33,334 nt of DNA, taken from a virus. Both the position numbers and the translations under genes were made by a program. A model generated the notes under the pieces. It ran no database searches and had not been told where the DNA came from. It worked only from the letters and a program-made list of their open reading frames with translations. This document shows positions 16,752 through 23,682 of the stretch, piece after piece; within the stretch, counting starts at the first letter, position 1, and the number at the start of each line of letters is the position of its first letter. Location of the stretch: the IMG/VR virus record IMGVR_UViG_3300029798_000294, positions 1 through 33,334 of that record. One strand, given 5' to 3'.

Positions 16752-17204
16752 TTATGAGTGTTTGGGTTTATACGCTTTTTTCAGAGCTTCAAATTCCTGA
16801 GGCTTTTCAGCGGCAAGTTTCTGAAGGCCCCTGGGATCTTCCTTGCTCCATTTCATGTAATCCCATGAAGTGCGGTCTTCTGCTTTGGGATCACCGGCAG
16901 GTTTTACCTGGGCGGAGAGGACTGTTTTAACCGGCATAGCCGAAATCAGGTCCTTAGCCTGGGCCAGGTCGCTTTCGGCAAGCTTCAAGAAGGATTCCTT
17001 TTTGTCAGCCGTGAGGCGTCCTTCGGTGATGGCGCCTTCCACCAGGGTGGTTGCCTGGGCGGTGAGGTGAGCCTTCAGGGCATCCTCTGCGGTCTTTTTC
17101 TCGGCAGCCAGCTTCATGATAGCGGCGCTCAGAGCCGGGCCTTCAGGCTCGGTACTCACGGCTAAAGCTGCTGCAGCCTCGGCCGTTAAAATGATTTTAT
17201 TCAT
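16752..17204 (-). CDS. possible internal scaffold gene, Mu gpZ-like
   Basis: Within the protease gene an in-frame ATG at 17204 would start a 150-residue Ala/Lys/Glu-rich helical protein, corresponding to the scaffold portion alone. Mu is known to express scaffold gpZ this way from within gene I. No strong ribosome-binding site is visible before the ATG, but most genes here also lack one. The start is at the domain border between protease (ending SLRLSSRD, then a linker) and scaffold, which supports the idea. Confidence 0.4.
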   Translation of the reverse strand: MNKIILTAEAAAALAVSTEPEGPALSAAIMKLAAEKKTAEDALKAHLTAQATTLVEGAITEGRLTADKKESFLKLAESDLAQAKDLISAMPVKTVLSAQVKPAGDPKAEDRTSWDYMKWSKEDPRGLQKLAAEKPQEFEALKKAYKPKHS

Positions 17205-17690
17205 TGTTTCGGGTTCGTTTTTATTGATTGTTATCTGGTCTATTGCAAGTTTGATGTCGGCGCCTGTTTCCAGCAGCTTACCGTCGCGGGATGAAAGACG
17301 AAGCGAAAGAGCATTGCTGGGAACAGAAACGACGCTTCCTTCCATCAGTTCACTCTTGGTCACTACAGCGATAAAGCCCAGAGTAGGAACTTCTCTCAGC
17401 TCGGCCTCCAGGGGAACGATCCAGGGCGATGCGCCACGGATGAAATTGCGATCTACCTGTCCCATGATCTTCTTGGCCTCCTCGTCCGCATCATCAAACA
17501 CGGGATCTGCCAACAGACGGGTTCCTTCAATGCGAACATTATCCCAGCGGCCAATGACTTTTTCAGGATCATGTTGGTGCAGCATCACCGGGTTGTCCTT
17601 GAACCGGGAAAGGTCGATGCCTGCATTAAGCAATATGAATCCACGATCATTGACTCTCGTTTCATCATTAAATACAAAGGGTTTAGCCAT
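16752..17690 (-). CDS. prohead protease with C-terminal scaffold domain (Mu gpI/Z-like)
   Basis: A 312-residue protein when started at 17690 (MAKPFVFNDETRV), which follows the predicted promoter. The longer frame beginning at 17786 would run through the promoter boxes and is rejected. The N-terminal 170 residues have the pattern of phage head-maturation proteases: VMLHQHDPEKVIGRWD with candidate catalytic His, then RNFIRGASPWIVP with candidate Ser, then VVSVPSNALSLRL. The C-terminal part from MNKIILTAEAAAAL onward is a long Ala/Lys/Glu-rich helix, as expected for a scaffold. Mu makes gpZ scaffold from an internal start in gene I; the same may happen here at 17204. Confidence 0.8.
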   Translation of the reverse strand: MAKPFVFNDETRVNDRGFILLNAGIDLSRFKDNPVMLHQHDPEKVIGRWDNVRIEGTRLLADPVFDDADEEAKKIMGQVDRNFIRGASPWIVPLEAELREVPTLGFIAVVTKSELMEGSVVSVPSNALSLRLSSRDGKLLETGADIKLAIDQITINKNEPETMNKIILTAEAAAALAVSTEPEGPALSAAIMKLAAEKKTAEDALKAHLTAQATTLVEGAITEGRLTADKKESFLKLAESDLAQAKDLISAMPVKTVLSAQVKPAGDPKAEDRTSWDYMKWSKEDPRGLQKLAAEKPQEFEALKKAYKPKHS

Positions 17691-17743
17691 GTTTTTTAAT
17701 CTTTTAACTGTACTTTGGGCAGTTACCTGATCGGTTGAGCGGG

Positions 17744-17778
17744 CAAACATACATTCATAGTTTCCCAGAAACAACAAA
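17744..17778 (-). promoter_or_regulatory. predicted leftward late promoter (Bacteroidota type)
   Basis: On the minus strand TATGTTTG (17751 to 17744) is an exact match to the Bacteroidota -7 box TAnnTTTG. TTTG lies at 17778-17775, 23 bp upstream, and a TTG at 17774-17772 is 20 bp upstream; both fit the -33 box. Transcription would start near 17736, about 45 nt before the protease ATG at 17690. It would drive the capsid, lysis and tail genes down to Dam. Confidence 0.65.
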
Positions 17779-17820
17779 GCTTCCAAGGGTTAGAAGGTTC
17801 CTTCTAAGGCTTAGAAGCTT
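17777..17820. promoter_or_regulatory. nested 44-bp palindrome, candidate late operator
   Basis: Perfect inner arms TTAGAAGG (17790-17797) and CCTTCTAA (17800-17807) flank a 2-bp centre, and outer arms AAGCTTC (17777-17783) and GAAGCTT (17814-17820) flank these with 6 bp on each side, so the whole is symmetrical about one centre. Read as half-sites, it holds four copies of a CTTAGAAG-like 8-mer, one degenerate. It adjoins the -33 box of the leftward promoter and lies just upstream of the rightward terminase gene, so a dimer or tetramer bound here could control both late operons. Confidence 0.65.
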
Positions 17821-17822
17821 TC

Positions 17823-17853
17823 TTTACAAAATGACCTTTATCATCCATTTTTG
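17823..17853 (+). promoter_or_regulatory. possible rightward late promoter
   Basis: CATTTTTG at 17846-17853 differs by one base from the Bacteroidota -7 box TAnnTTTG, and TTTA at 17823-17826, 19 bp upstream, resembles the -33 box. Transcription would start only a few bases before the terminase small-subunit ATG at 17864, so the leader would be very short. The match is weaker than for the leftward promoter. Confidence 0.35.
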
Positions 17854-17863
17854 CAGAAAAACA

Positions 17864-18322
17864 ATGGCCCTTAAAAAGGTTAGATCCCGCAATCCCGAGA
17901 AAGAAGAATACGCTTACCTGCTTTTCATGCAGCGAGTTTCTCAGGAGGATATCTGCAAGCGAGTAGGCGTCACGGCTCCCACCCTTAAATCATGGAAAGA
18001 CTCAGGCGCCTGGGAAGATAAGCGTGCATCACGCACGATCTCCCTGGATGATCTCATGCAGAAAGCCTTGAAACGGGTCAATGAGATCCTTGACAGCAAG
18101 GAGCCCTTCAACGCCGATTCCTTTGCAAAGGCTGTCAAGCAGCTTAAAGAGCTCAAGACCACCAATACCATCGACGACGATATTTATTGCTTTATGGCCT
18201 TTCAGGATTTCCTCATCCAGAAGCGCAGTGAATACGATATCACCGACTCCTTCATCAAAATGGTGACCAAGTTCCAGGACATCTTCATTCAATTCCGTTT
18301 AGGGAATGGCAAACTTTCGTAA
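17864..18322 (+). CDS. terminase small subunit-like protein
   Basis: A 152-residue protein when started at 17864 (MALKKVRSRN); an earlier ATG at 17735 would pass through the operator region and is unlikely. Residues 25-50 form a helix-turn-helix (VSQEDICKRVGVTAPTLKSW followed by KDSGAW), the DNA-binding part used by small terminases to recognise packaging DNA. The C-terminal part is helical. The gene is first in the rightward operon and overlaps the large-subunit gene by 17 bp. The slot matches Mu gp27 (DUF1804). Confidence 0.75.
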   Translation: MALKKVRSRNPEKEEYAYLLFMQRVSQEDICKRVGVTAPTLKSWKDSGAWEDKRASRTISLDDLMQKALKRVNEILDSKEPFNADSFAKAVKQLKELKTTNTIDDDIYCFMAFQDFLIQKRSEYDITDSFIKMVTKFQDIFIQFRLGNGKLS

Positions 18323-19817
18323 GAACAAAGAACTGCAGCTGCGCTGGCAGAATCGCGTCCAGTGGATCCTCTCCCAGACATTCCGTATTACGGATTCCCT
18401 CGAGGAAAAGCAGAGACGCATAGGCCGTGCAAGGCGCGATTACCAGTTCTTTGTCGATACGTATTTTCCTCACCTGGCAACAAAGAAGTGCGGCAAATTC
18501 CAGCTGGATGCAGCCTCGTACCTTTTAAAGAATTTCGATACGCGTGCGCTGTTCGAGTGGGCGCGTGGTCACGCCAAGAGCTCACACCTTTCTCTGATGA
18601 TTCCCCTGTGGCTCAAGATCCAGGATCCCCGCCAGCTGAACGTGATGATCCTGGTAAGCAAGTCAGAGGATATGGCCGTCCGGCTGCTGGCCGACCTGCA
18701 GGCTGAATTACAATACAACCAGGCATTCAAGGAAGACTTCGGAGAACAAGTTTCTAAAGGATCCTGGGCAGATGGTGAATTTCATACTACCGATGGCTGT
18801 TTGTTTGTAGCCCTGGGACGCGGACAAAGCCCCAGGGGACTGAAGGATCGTGGTAAGCGCCCGGATTATATCGTCATCGATGATATTGATGATGATGAGA
18901 TGATCCGTAATCCACGCCGCGTGGGTGAATCCCTGGACTGGTGCCTTACTGCCCTATCCGGTACCATGGCCATGGGCCGCGGCCGGTTCGTAATGGTTGG
19001 TAATCGCATTGGCAAGGACAGCGTGCTGAGCCGCTACGCTGAAAGACCGGGTGTGCATCATGTGATTGTCAATACCCTGGATAAAAAAGGACTTCCTTCC
19101 TGGGGAGAGAACTACACCTTGGATGAGATACGCAAAATGCGTGAGTTCGTGGGTGAACGCCGCTTCCAGAAGGAGTACATGAATAATCCTATTACCGAGG
19201 GGACCGTCTTTAAGGAAAAGGATATCCGATACGGCGCCATGCTGGATCTGAAAGCATATAAAACTCTCATTTGTTACACGGATCCATCATTCAAGAATTC
19301 TGCCACTGCGGACTTCAAGGCAACGATATTACTGGGGAAAACGCCACAGGGGTATTATCATGTGCTCAAAGCATTTGCTGATCAGTGCACGGTAACAACG
19401 ATGGTATCCTGGCATTATCAGGTCATGTCCTTCGTCGATGGCAGGGTTCCGGTCCTGTATTATATGGAAAGTAATTTCCTGCAGGAGCTGCTGCTCGATG
19501 AGTTCAAAAAAGTAGGGATCATTGCATCGCATCAGATCCCTATCCGAGGTGACTTGCGAAAGAAGCCCGATAAGTTTGCACGTATTGAAGCTCTGCAGCC
19601 CTTGTTTGAGCGAGGTATGTTTATCTTCAATGAAAAGGAAAAGGAGTCACCTGGCATGATGGTCCTGAAGGATCAGCTGCTGATGTTCGAACGCGGCAGC
19701 CGTGCACATGATGATGCTCCGGATGCTCTCGAGGGTGGTACCTGGATCCTGTCACAACGTACCCGGTCATCGGATGCAAGGTATGTTTCCGGAGCAAGAG
19801 AAAATCGACACTATTAA
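18306..19817 (+). CDS. terminase large subunit (DNA-packaging ATPase and nuclease)
   Basis: A 503-residue motor protein. Its N-terminal ATPase has a Walker A-like loop ARGHAKSS at residues 86-93 and a Walker B strand YIVIDDID at 188-195. The C-terminal RNase H-like nuclease has candidate metal-binding acidic residues at D326 (CYTDPSFK), E388 (YYMESN) and the HDDAPDA motif at 468-474. Such proteins pump DNA into the prohead and cut it at the end of packaging; a Mu-like phage should package by the headful with some host DNA. The start follows AGGGA closely and overlaps the small-subunit gene. Confidence 0.95.
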   Translation: MANFRKNKELQLRWQNRVQWILSQTFRITDSLEEKQRRIGRARRDYQFFVDTYFPHLATKKCGKFQLDAASYLLKNFDTRALFEWARGHAKSSHLSLMIPLWLKIQDPRQLNVMILVSKSEDMAVRLLADLQAELQYNQAFKEDFGEQVSKGSWADGEFHTTDGCLFVALGRGQSPRGLKDRGKRPDYIVIDDIDDDEMIRNPRRVGESLDWCLTALSGTMAMGRGRFVMVGNRIGKDSVLSRYAERPGVHHVIVNTLDKKGLPSWGENYTLDEIRKMREFVGERRFQKEYMNNPITEGTVFKEKDIRYGAMLDLKAYKTLICYTDPSFKNSATADFKATILLGKTPQGYYHVLKAFADQCTVTTMVSWHYQVMSFVDGRVPVLYYMESNFLQELLLDEFKKVGIIASHQIPIRGDLRKKPDKFARIEALQPLFERGMFIFNEKEKESPGMMVLKDQLLMFERGSRAHDDAPDALEGGTWILSQRTRSSDARYVSGARENRHY

Positions 19818-19829
19818 TCCACTGCACAT

Positions 19830-20081
19830 ATGATTCTTAAAATTGCTAAATGGTACATTGATCTTAGGAAAGTCCTTTTTGATATTCAGCTTTATTTTGC
19901 AATCAAAGCCTGCAAACGCCGGGCGAAACTCTTTAATAAGACTCACCTGGTCATTCCCTTCAACGGACGTCCGAGGGTCTTTATGAAGTCTCACCTGAAG
20001 GATCTGATCAAACGTCGGGCCTTATACAAAAAGGGAGTTACTATCGCACAACTTGAAAAGATGTCACTTTATAAATCATAA
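19830..20081 (+). CDS. small basic protein of unknown function
   Basis: An 83-residue, strongly basic protein (IKACKRRAKLFNKTHLV, DLIKRRALYKKG). Its N-terminus is hydrophobic and amphipathic (MILKIAKWYIDLRKVLFDIQ) but not a clear membrane segment. It is 12 bp after the terminase gene and 5 bp before the DUF1320 gene, so it is part of the late operon. A charge-rich C-terminal IAQLEKMSLYKS looks like a small helix. I do not recognise a family. Binding to nucleic acid is possible but only from charge. Confidence 0.65.
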   Translation: MILKIAKWYIDLRKVLFDIQLYFAIKACKRRAKLFNKTHLVIPFNGRPRVFMKSHLKDLIKRRALYKKGVTIAQLEKMSLYKS

Positions 20082-20086
20082 ACACC

Positions 20087-20572
20087 ATGTTCCTTACCAA
20101 AGCAGAACTTAAATCGGTGATCTATGAATATCAGCTCAACGATATCGTAGAAATTACCACCGGAAGTACCACCAACGAGGATATCGTGGTGATGGCCATT
20201 GATGCCGCTGTGGAAGAGATGAAGTCCTATCTCAACCCGAACAACCAGGGCCACTGGATCGATGGCCGTAACCGCTATAATACCGCGGTGATCTTTGCGG
20301 CCACCGGCACCGCCCGTAATCCCCTGATCCTGGAATTCGCCAAGAGCATCGCACTGTATTACATCTGCCGCCTGTCGAACGTGGACATCATCGAGGAGAA
20401 AGTTAAGGCACGGTACGACCGGGCCATTGACTGGCTCGAGAAGGTTGCCGGTATCGGAAAGTATGCCGATGGTCCCGCGATCACACCCAATCTGCCACTA
20501 CTCACCCTGGAGGACACTCCGGAAAACGTTCCCTTCCGCTTTGGATCCAGGGACAAGTTCAACCACGAATAA
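20087..20572 (+). CDS. DUF1320 / Mu gp36-like head-completion protein
   Basis: A 161-residue helical protein that begins MFLTKAELKSVIYEYQLNDI and contains AIDAAVEEMKSYLNP, then LILEFAKSIALYYICRLSN and the region EKVKARYDRAIDWLEKVAG. This pattern is typical of gp36-like proteins, which are small all-helical head-tail connector components. It is placed before the portal here, whereas in Mu it is after the capsid gene, so the order has been changed. Its start follows the sequence AAACACC, also seen before the transposase and MuB genes. Confidence 0.8.
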   Translation: MFLTKAELKSVIYEYQLNDIVEITTGSTTNEDIVVMAIDAAVEEMKSYLNPNNQGHWIDGRNRYNTAVIFAATGTARNPLILEFAKSIALYYICRLSNVDIIEEKVKARYDRAIDWLEKVAGIGKYADGPAITPNLPLLTLEDTPENVPFRFGSRDKFNHE

Positions 20573-20585
20573 ACACTTTAGAACA

Positions 20586-21752
20586 ATGGATAAGAAAAAA
20601 ACAACGGGTAAAAAGAGAGCTGACGGGTATGCAATGAAAGTTCAGCCCAAGGCGATCAGTCAGGCCCGAAACGATATTGCGACATGGAAGATGGCCGTAC
20701 GACAGGCGCTGGCTATCCTGATGCCACGCCGTGCCCGCTTGCAGAACTTGTATAAGGATATCGCCATCGATGCACACTTATCCTCCCAGATCGAGAACCG
20801 TGTCCTGCAATCCCTGGCTGCTACTTTTTCACTTCGTGATCAGGGCGGAAAGATCAATGAAGAGGCTACTGCAACTCTCAAGGACAGCAAATTCTATTAC
20901 GACCTGGTACGTAATATCCTGGACTCAATTTATTGGGGCCCCACGGTGGTGGAGATTCTTAACGATGCCTCAGGAGTGAAGGTTGTAACCATTCCCCGCA
21001 ATAACATCGAACCCAAAGAAGGTCTGTTCCTCGTTGATGAGAACGACACCACCGGGATCCCATACCGGGAGCTGAAGGAATTTAATACCTGGATCCTGGA
21101 GTTTGGAGAAGCGGAGGATCTCGGGTTATTTAACCGTGCCATCCCGCATGTACTCTTCAAACGCTTTGCCCAGTCATGCTGGAGTGAACTTTGCGAGATT
21201 TACGGGATGCCGCCCCGCGTGCTAAAGACCAACACACAGGATCCCACGATGCTTTCACGAGGCGAACAGATGATGCGGGACATGGGAGCCGCAGCCTGGT
21301 TCATCATTGACGAGAGTGAAACTTTCGAGTTTGCCAAGGGTGCAGACAGCAATGGCGATGTATATAGCAACCTGATCCGCCTTTGCAACAATGAAAATTC
21401 GTTATTGGTGTGCGGAGCCATCATTGGACAGGATACCAAGAACGGCAACGAAAGCAAAGAGACGATTTCTATTGGAATGCTCTCACGCCTGGTGGACTCG
21501 GACAAACGCCGGATTGAAAGCTATTTCAACGACCTGGTTCTGCCCGCCCTGGTGCGTATCGGATTGATCCCTGATAACCTGCATTACACCTACGATCCCC
21601 AGGAAAACATTACTCTGCTCTGGAGCATGACTAAGGAGGTCCTGCCTTATATGGAAGTGGACCCGGTATGGGTGAAAGAGAAATTCGGCATCCAGGTTAC
21701 CGGCATTAAAGCGACCCCGGCCAAGGCGCAGCTTTCCAGTTTTTTCGATTAA
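20586..21752 (+). CDS. portal protein, DUF935 family (Mu gp29-like)
   Basis: A 388-residue portal, started at 20586 (MDKKKTTGKKRADG) because the earlier in-frame codons lie inside the DUF1320 gene. The family pattern is clear: MPRRARLQNLYKDIAIDAHL near the start, the FYYDLVRNILDSIYWGPTVV helix-strand region, and the C-terminal QENITLLWSMTKEV. It forms the twelve-fold ring through which DNA enters. The gene ends with AGT TTT TTC GAT TAA, in which six Ts and a C form a -1 slippery heptamer, followed by a hairpin; the MuF gene is in the -1 frame (see the site at 21740..21768). Confidence 0.9.
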   Translation: MDKKKTTGKKRADGYAMKVQPKAISQARNDIATWKMAVRQALAILMPRRARLQNLYKDIAIDAHLSSQIENRVLQSLAATFSLRDQGGKINEEATATLKDSKFYYDLVRNILDSIYWGPTVVEILNDASGVKVVTIPRNNIEPKEGLFLVDENDTTGIPYRELKEFNTWILEFGEAEDLGLFNRAIPHVLFKRFAQSCWSELCEIYGMPPRVLKTNTQDPTMLSRGEQMMRDMGAAAWFIIDESETFEFAKGADSNGDVYSNLIRLCNNENSLLVCGAIIGQDTKNGNESKETISIGMLSRLVDSDKRRIESYFNDLVLPALVRIGLIPDNLHYTYDPQENITLLWSMTKEVLPYMEVDPVWVKEKFGIQVTGIKATPAKAQLSSFFD

Positions 21753-21768
21753 GCCCCTTTGAGGGGCT
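21740..21768 (+). promoter_or_regulatory. candidate programmed -1 ribosomal frameshift site, portal to MuF
   Basis: The heptamer T TTT TTC (21740-21746) stands in the right phase in the portal frame, whose codons are TTT at 21741-21743 and TTC at 21744-21746. Both tRNAs can re-pair one base back. After a 5-nt spacer a stem begins: AGCCCC at 21752-21757 pairs with GGGGCT at 21763-21768 around a TTTGA loop. The -1 frame is then open for 39 codons up to the GTG at 21863 and through the MuF gene. A second GGGGCT at 21781-21786 might offer an alternative pairing. This is the standard layout of a -1 frameshift signal. Confidence 0.75.
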
Positions 21769-21862
21769 CCATAGCCGACTGGGGCTCATATACCACCGCC
21801 ATGAGGATGAAGCCACAGGCGTCGCCCTGGGGGCCAAGAGTGAAAAAATACCGCCTTTCTCA

Positions 21863-22621
21863 GTGAGGATATGGAATGCAGCCGTGAATCATATCCGCAA
21901 ATCCGGAACTTATTCGGCCAAGATGCTTAAGGATAAACCGGTCAAGGCTGTAATCAGTGAGACGCAGCGGATCCTGGACGATGGCATGCAATCCGGACTG
22001 AGCGATAATGAGCCGCCTCAGCAGATGACCGATAGTTTAAGAAGTGATGTCTTTGTTTTCTCTGCCTGCAAAACACATATCCAGCTGAAGGAACTTTCAT
22101 CCATGCTGTTGAATGATCAGGGTAAGGTCACCCCGATGAGTGAGTTTAAGCAAAAAGCCACGGAACTGCACCAGCAGTATAATGGGAATTACCTGGAGGC
22201 AGAGTATGTCTTTGCGACCTCCAGCGCGCAGATGGCTGCCCAATGGGCTGATGTGGCCCAGAGTGAAAATCGTTACGACCTCCAGTATCGCACGGCAGGA
22301 GATAGCCAGGTGAGAGAAACGCACCGAAGACTCTCCAATATCACCCTGCCTGCAGATGATCCGTTTTGGGACGCGTATTATCCACCCAATGGATGGCGCT
22401 GCCGTTGCACAGCTATTCAGGTTCGTAAAGGGAAATACCCGCAGAGCGATTCCAATGAGGCCATCACACGTGGTGAAATTGCAACAACAGAGATCGATGC
22501 TCAGGGAAACAACCGTGCCGAGATGTTCCGATTTAATCCCGGCAAGCAGCAGGTGATCTTTCCTCCCTCGCATCCGTATTACAAAGTGAAGGAAACCGTT
22601 ACTAAAAACGTGAAGCAGTGA
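21863..22621 (+). CDS. MuF-type head morphogenesis protein (Mu gp30-like), probably expressed as portal fusion
   Basis: Counted from the GTG at 21863, 252 residues; the reading frame is open upstream to 21710 without an ATG. The MuF signature is at residues 138-182 (DLQYRTAGDSQVRETHRRL, then ADDPFWDAYYPPNGWRCRC). Its Cys residues at 180 and 182 are usual for the family. MuF proteins bind the portal inside the head in few copies. The 39 codons before the GTG read like protein (GLIYHRHEDEATGVALGA), and the N-terminal part would be short for the family without them. I infer that the real product is a portal-MuF fusion of about 678 residues via the -1 site. Separate translation from the GTG, whose first bases overlap a 21-codon ORF stop, is the alternative. 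Confidence 0.85.
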   Translation: MRIWNAAVNHIRKSGTYSAKMLKDKPVKAVISETQRILDDGMQSGLSDNEPPQQMTDSLRSDVFVFSACKTHIQLKELSSMLLNDQGKVTPMSEFKQKATELHQQYNGNYLEAEYVFATSSAQMAAQWADVAQSENRYDLQYRTAGDSQVRETHRRLSNITLPADDPFWDAYYPPNGWRCRCTAIQVRKGKYPQSDSNEAITRGEIATTEIDAQGNNRAEMFRFNPGKQQVIFPPSHPYYKVKETVTKNVKQ

Positions 22622-23121
22622 ATTACATTCGGCAGTTCATCGAGGATCTCAGGGTTGAGGTAACCGACGAGTTCGATCGTAATTTTGAGCGTAAAGGCTT
22701 TTTTGACGAGAAGTGGCCAGATACACGCCGCGTCGTAAATCGCGGATCCCTGCTCATGCGCACGGGCGCATTGCGCAGATCCCTGCAGTCGACATCCCAG
22801 GGCAACAGCATTCGTTTCTTTTCCTCTCTGCCTTATGCATCGATACAAAATGACGGCGGAGAGATCACGGTAACCACCAAGATGAAGCGGTATTTCTGGG
22901 CCATGTACAAGAAGGCTGCAGGTGGAAGGAAAAGCAGCAATCTTACCGGTGAAGCTGAATTCTTCAAGGCGATGGCCCTGAAGAAAGTCGGATCCAGGAT
23001 CAAGATCCCCAAACGGCAGTTCATCGGGCATCACGAGAGAATTGATCAGGTGGTCGACAAGGTATTTCAACAGACTTTAAACTCCCATGAAATGATGGTT
23101 AAAAAACAATTGAAGCCATGA
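22618..23121 (+). CDS. gpG-like virion morphogenesis / tail completion protein
   Basis: A 167-residue protein with the pattern of the phage virion morphogenesis family (Mu gpG, P2 gpS): FFDEKWPDTRRVVNRGSLL, LMRTGALRRSLQS, LPYASIQNDGGEI and a basic C-terminus with RIKIPKRQFIGH. These proteins join tails to heads or finish the tail. The start is a GTG that overlaps the MuF stop codon (GTGA), so translation is probably coupled. It overlaps the next gene by 4 bp. Confidence 0.85.
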   Translation: MNYIRQFIEDLRVEVTDEFDRNFERKGFFDEKWPDTRRVVNRGSLLMRTGALRRSLQSTSQGNSIRFFSSLPYASIQNDGGEITVTTKMKRYFWAMYKKAAGGRKSSNLTGEAEFFKAMALKKVGSRIKIPKRQFIGHHERIDQVVDKVFQQTLNSHEMMVKKQLKP

Positions 23122-23618
23122 AAGAATTAATCGACGATATCAAAACACGTTTGAGCGCCGTTACGCAGCTCAAAACCATTGATGAAGACTGGGGACAGCT
23201 GGACTATTACAGCAATTCTCCACCGGTTAAATTTCCCTGTGCCCTGGTGGATATCGACCAGGTTCCCTGGAGCGATGAAGGCAAACTGGTTCAGATCGGC
23301 ATCGCCAGCGTCTCCATCCGCGTCGCTGATCAGCGGCTTACCAATACGAACGTCAAGGCCCCGACCGCCCAGAAAACGAAAGCCCTGGCCTTCTTTGACC
23401 TGGTGATGTATATTCATCAGAAACTTCATGGCTGGAGTGGAGCCAATAACAACGGCCCGTTAACACGTAGGATGTACCGAAAAGTCAAGCGAGACGACGG
23501 GATCCGGGAGGTGGAATTGATCTACACCGTAGAGATCACCGATGATAGCGCACGTAAGGTTCCTTCAAAGAAGAGGATCGTGGCAGCCGGACTAAACATC
23601 ACCGCTGAAATGATTTAA
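23118..23618 (+). CDS. tail terminator-like protein (Mu gp37 position)
   Basis: A 166-residue alpha/beta protein, beginning MKELIDDIKTRLSAVTQLKT and containing PPVKFPCALVDIDQVPW and the VELIYTVEITDDS strand. Small proteins of this kind are head-tail connector or tail-terminator factors (Mu gp37, lambda gpU). It is the last gene in the rightward late operon, with a bidirectional terminator 23 bp further on. The start overlaps the gpG stop by 4 bp (ATGA). The function is inferred from size, fold pattern and order. Confidence 0.65.
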   Translation: MKELIDDIKTRLSAVTQLKTIDEDWGQLDYYSNSPPVKFPCALVDIDQVPWSDEGKLVQIGIASVSIRVADQRLTNTNVKAPTAQKTKALAFFDLVMYIHQKLHGWSGANNNGPLTRRMYRKVKRDDGIREVELIYTVEITDDSARKVPSKKRIVAAGLNITAEMI

Positions 23619-23640
23619 CCCCTGGCTTAATTAAAACGAA

Positions 23641-23663
23641 AAACCCCGCTTGTGGCGGGGTTT
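23641..23663. terminator. bidirectional rho-independent terminator
   Basis: AAACCCCGC (23641-23649) and GCGGGGTTT (23655-23663) form a perfect 9-bp stem with a 5-nt loop. A run of As precedes the stem and a run of Ts ends it, so it can work in both directions. It lies between the convergent late operon (ending 23618) and the secreted-protein gene (ending 23683). Confidence 0.9.
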
Positions 23664-23682
23664 CTGCTTATCTCAGGAGATG

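Noticed and set aside
17116-17730. 204-residue ORF on the plus strand
   Set aside because: It is antisense to the protease/scaffold gene, with Ser/Arg-rich shadow composition, and crosses the promoter region.
16752-17786. Longer protease ORF starting at 17786
   Set aside because: The extra 32 residues would include the predicted leftward promoter boxes; the ATG at 17690 fits the family start.
17735-18322. Longer terminase small-subunit ORF starting at 17735
   Set aside because: The extension runs through the palindrome and reads as low-quality, basic sequence; the ATG at 17864 is preferred.
21801-21866. 21-codon ORF before the MuF GTG start, with stop overlapping GTGA
   Set aside because: It could be a coupling leader peptide, but the -1 fusion explains the junction better and the peptide has no independent support.
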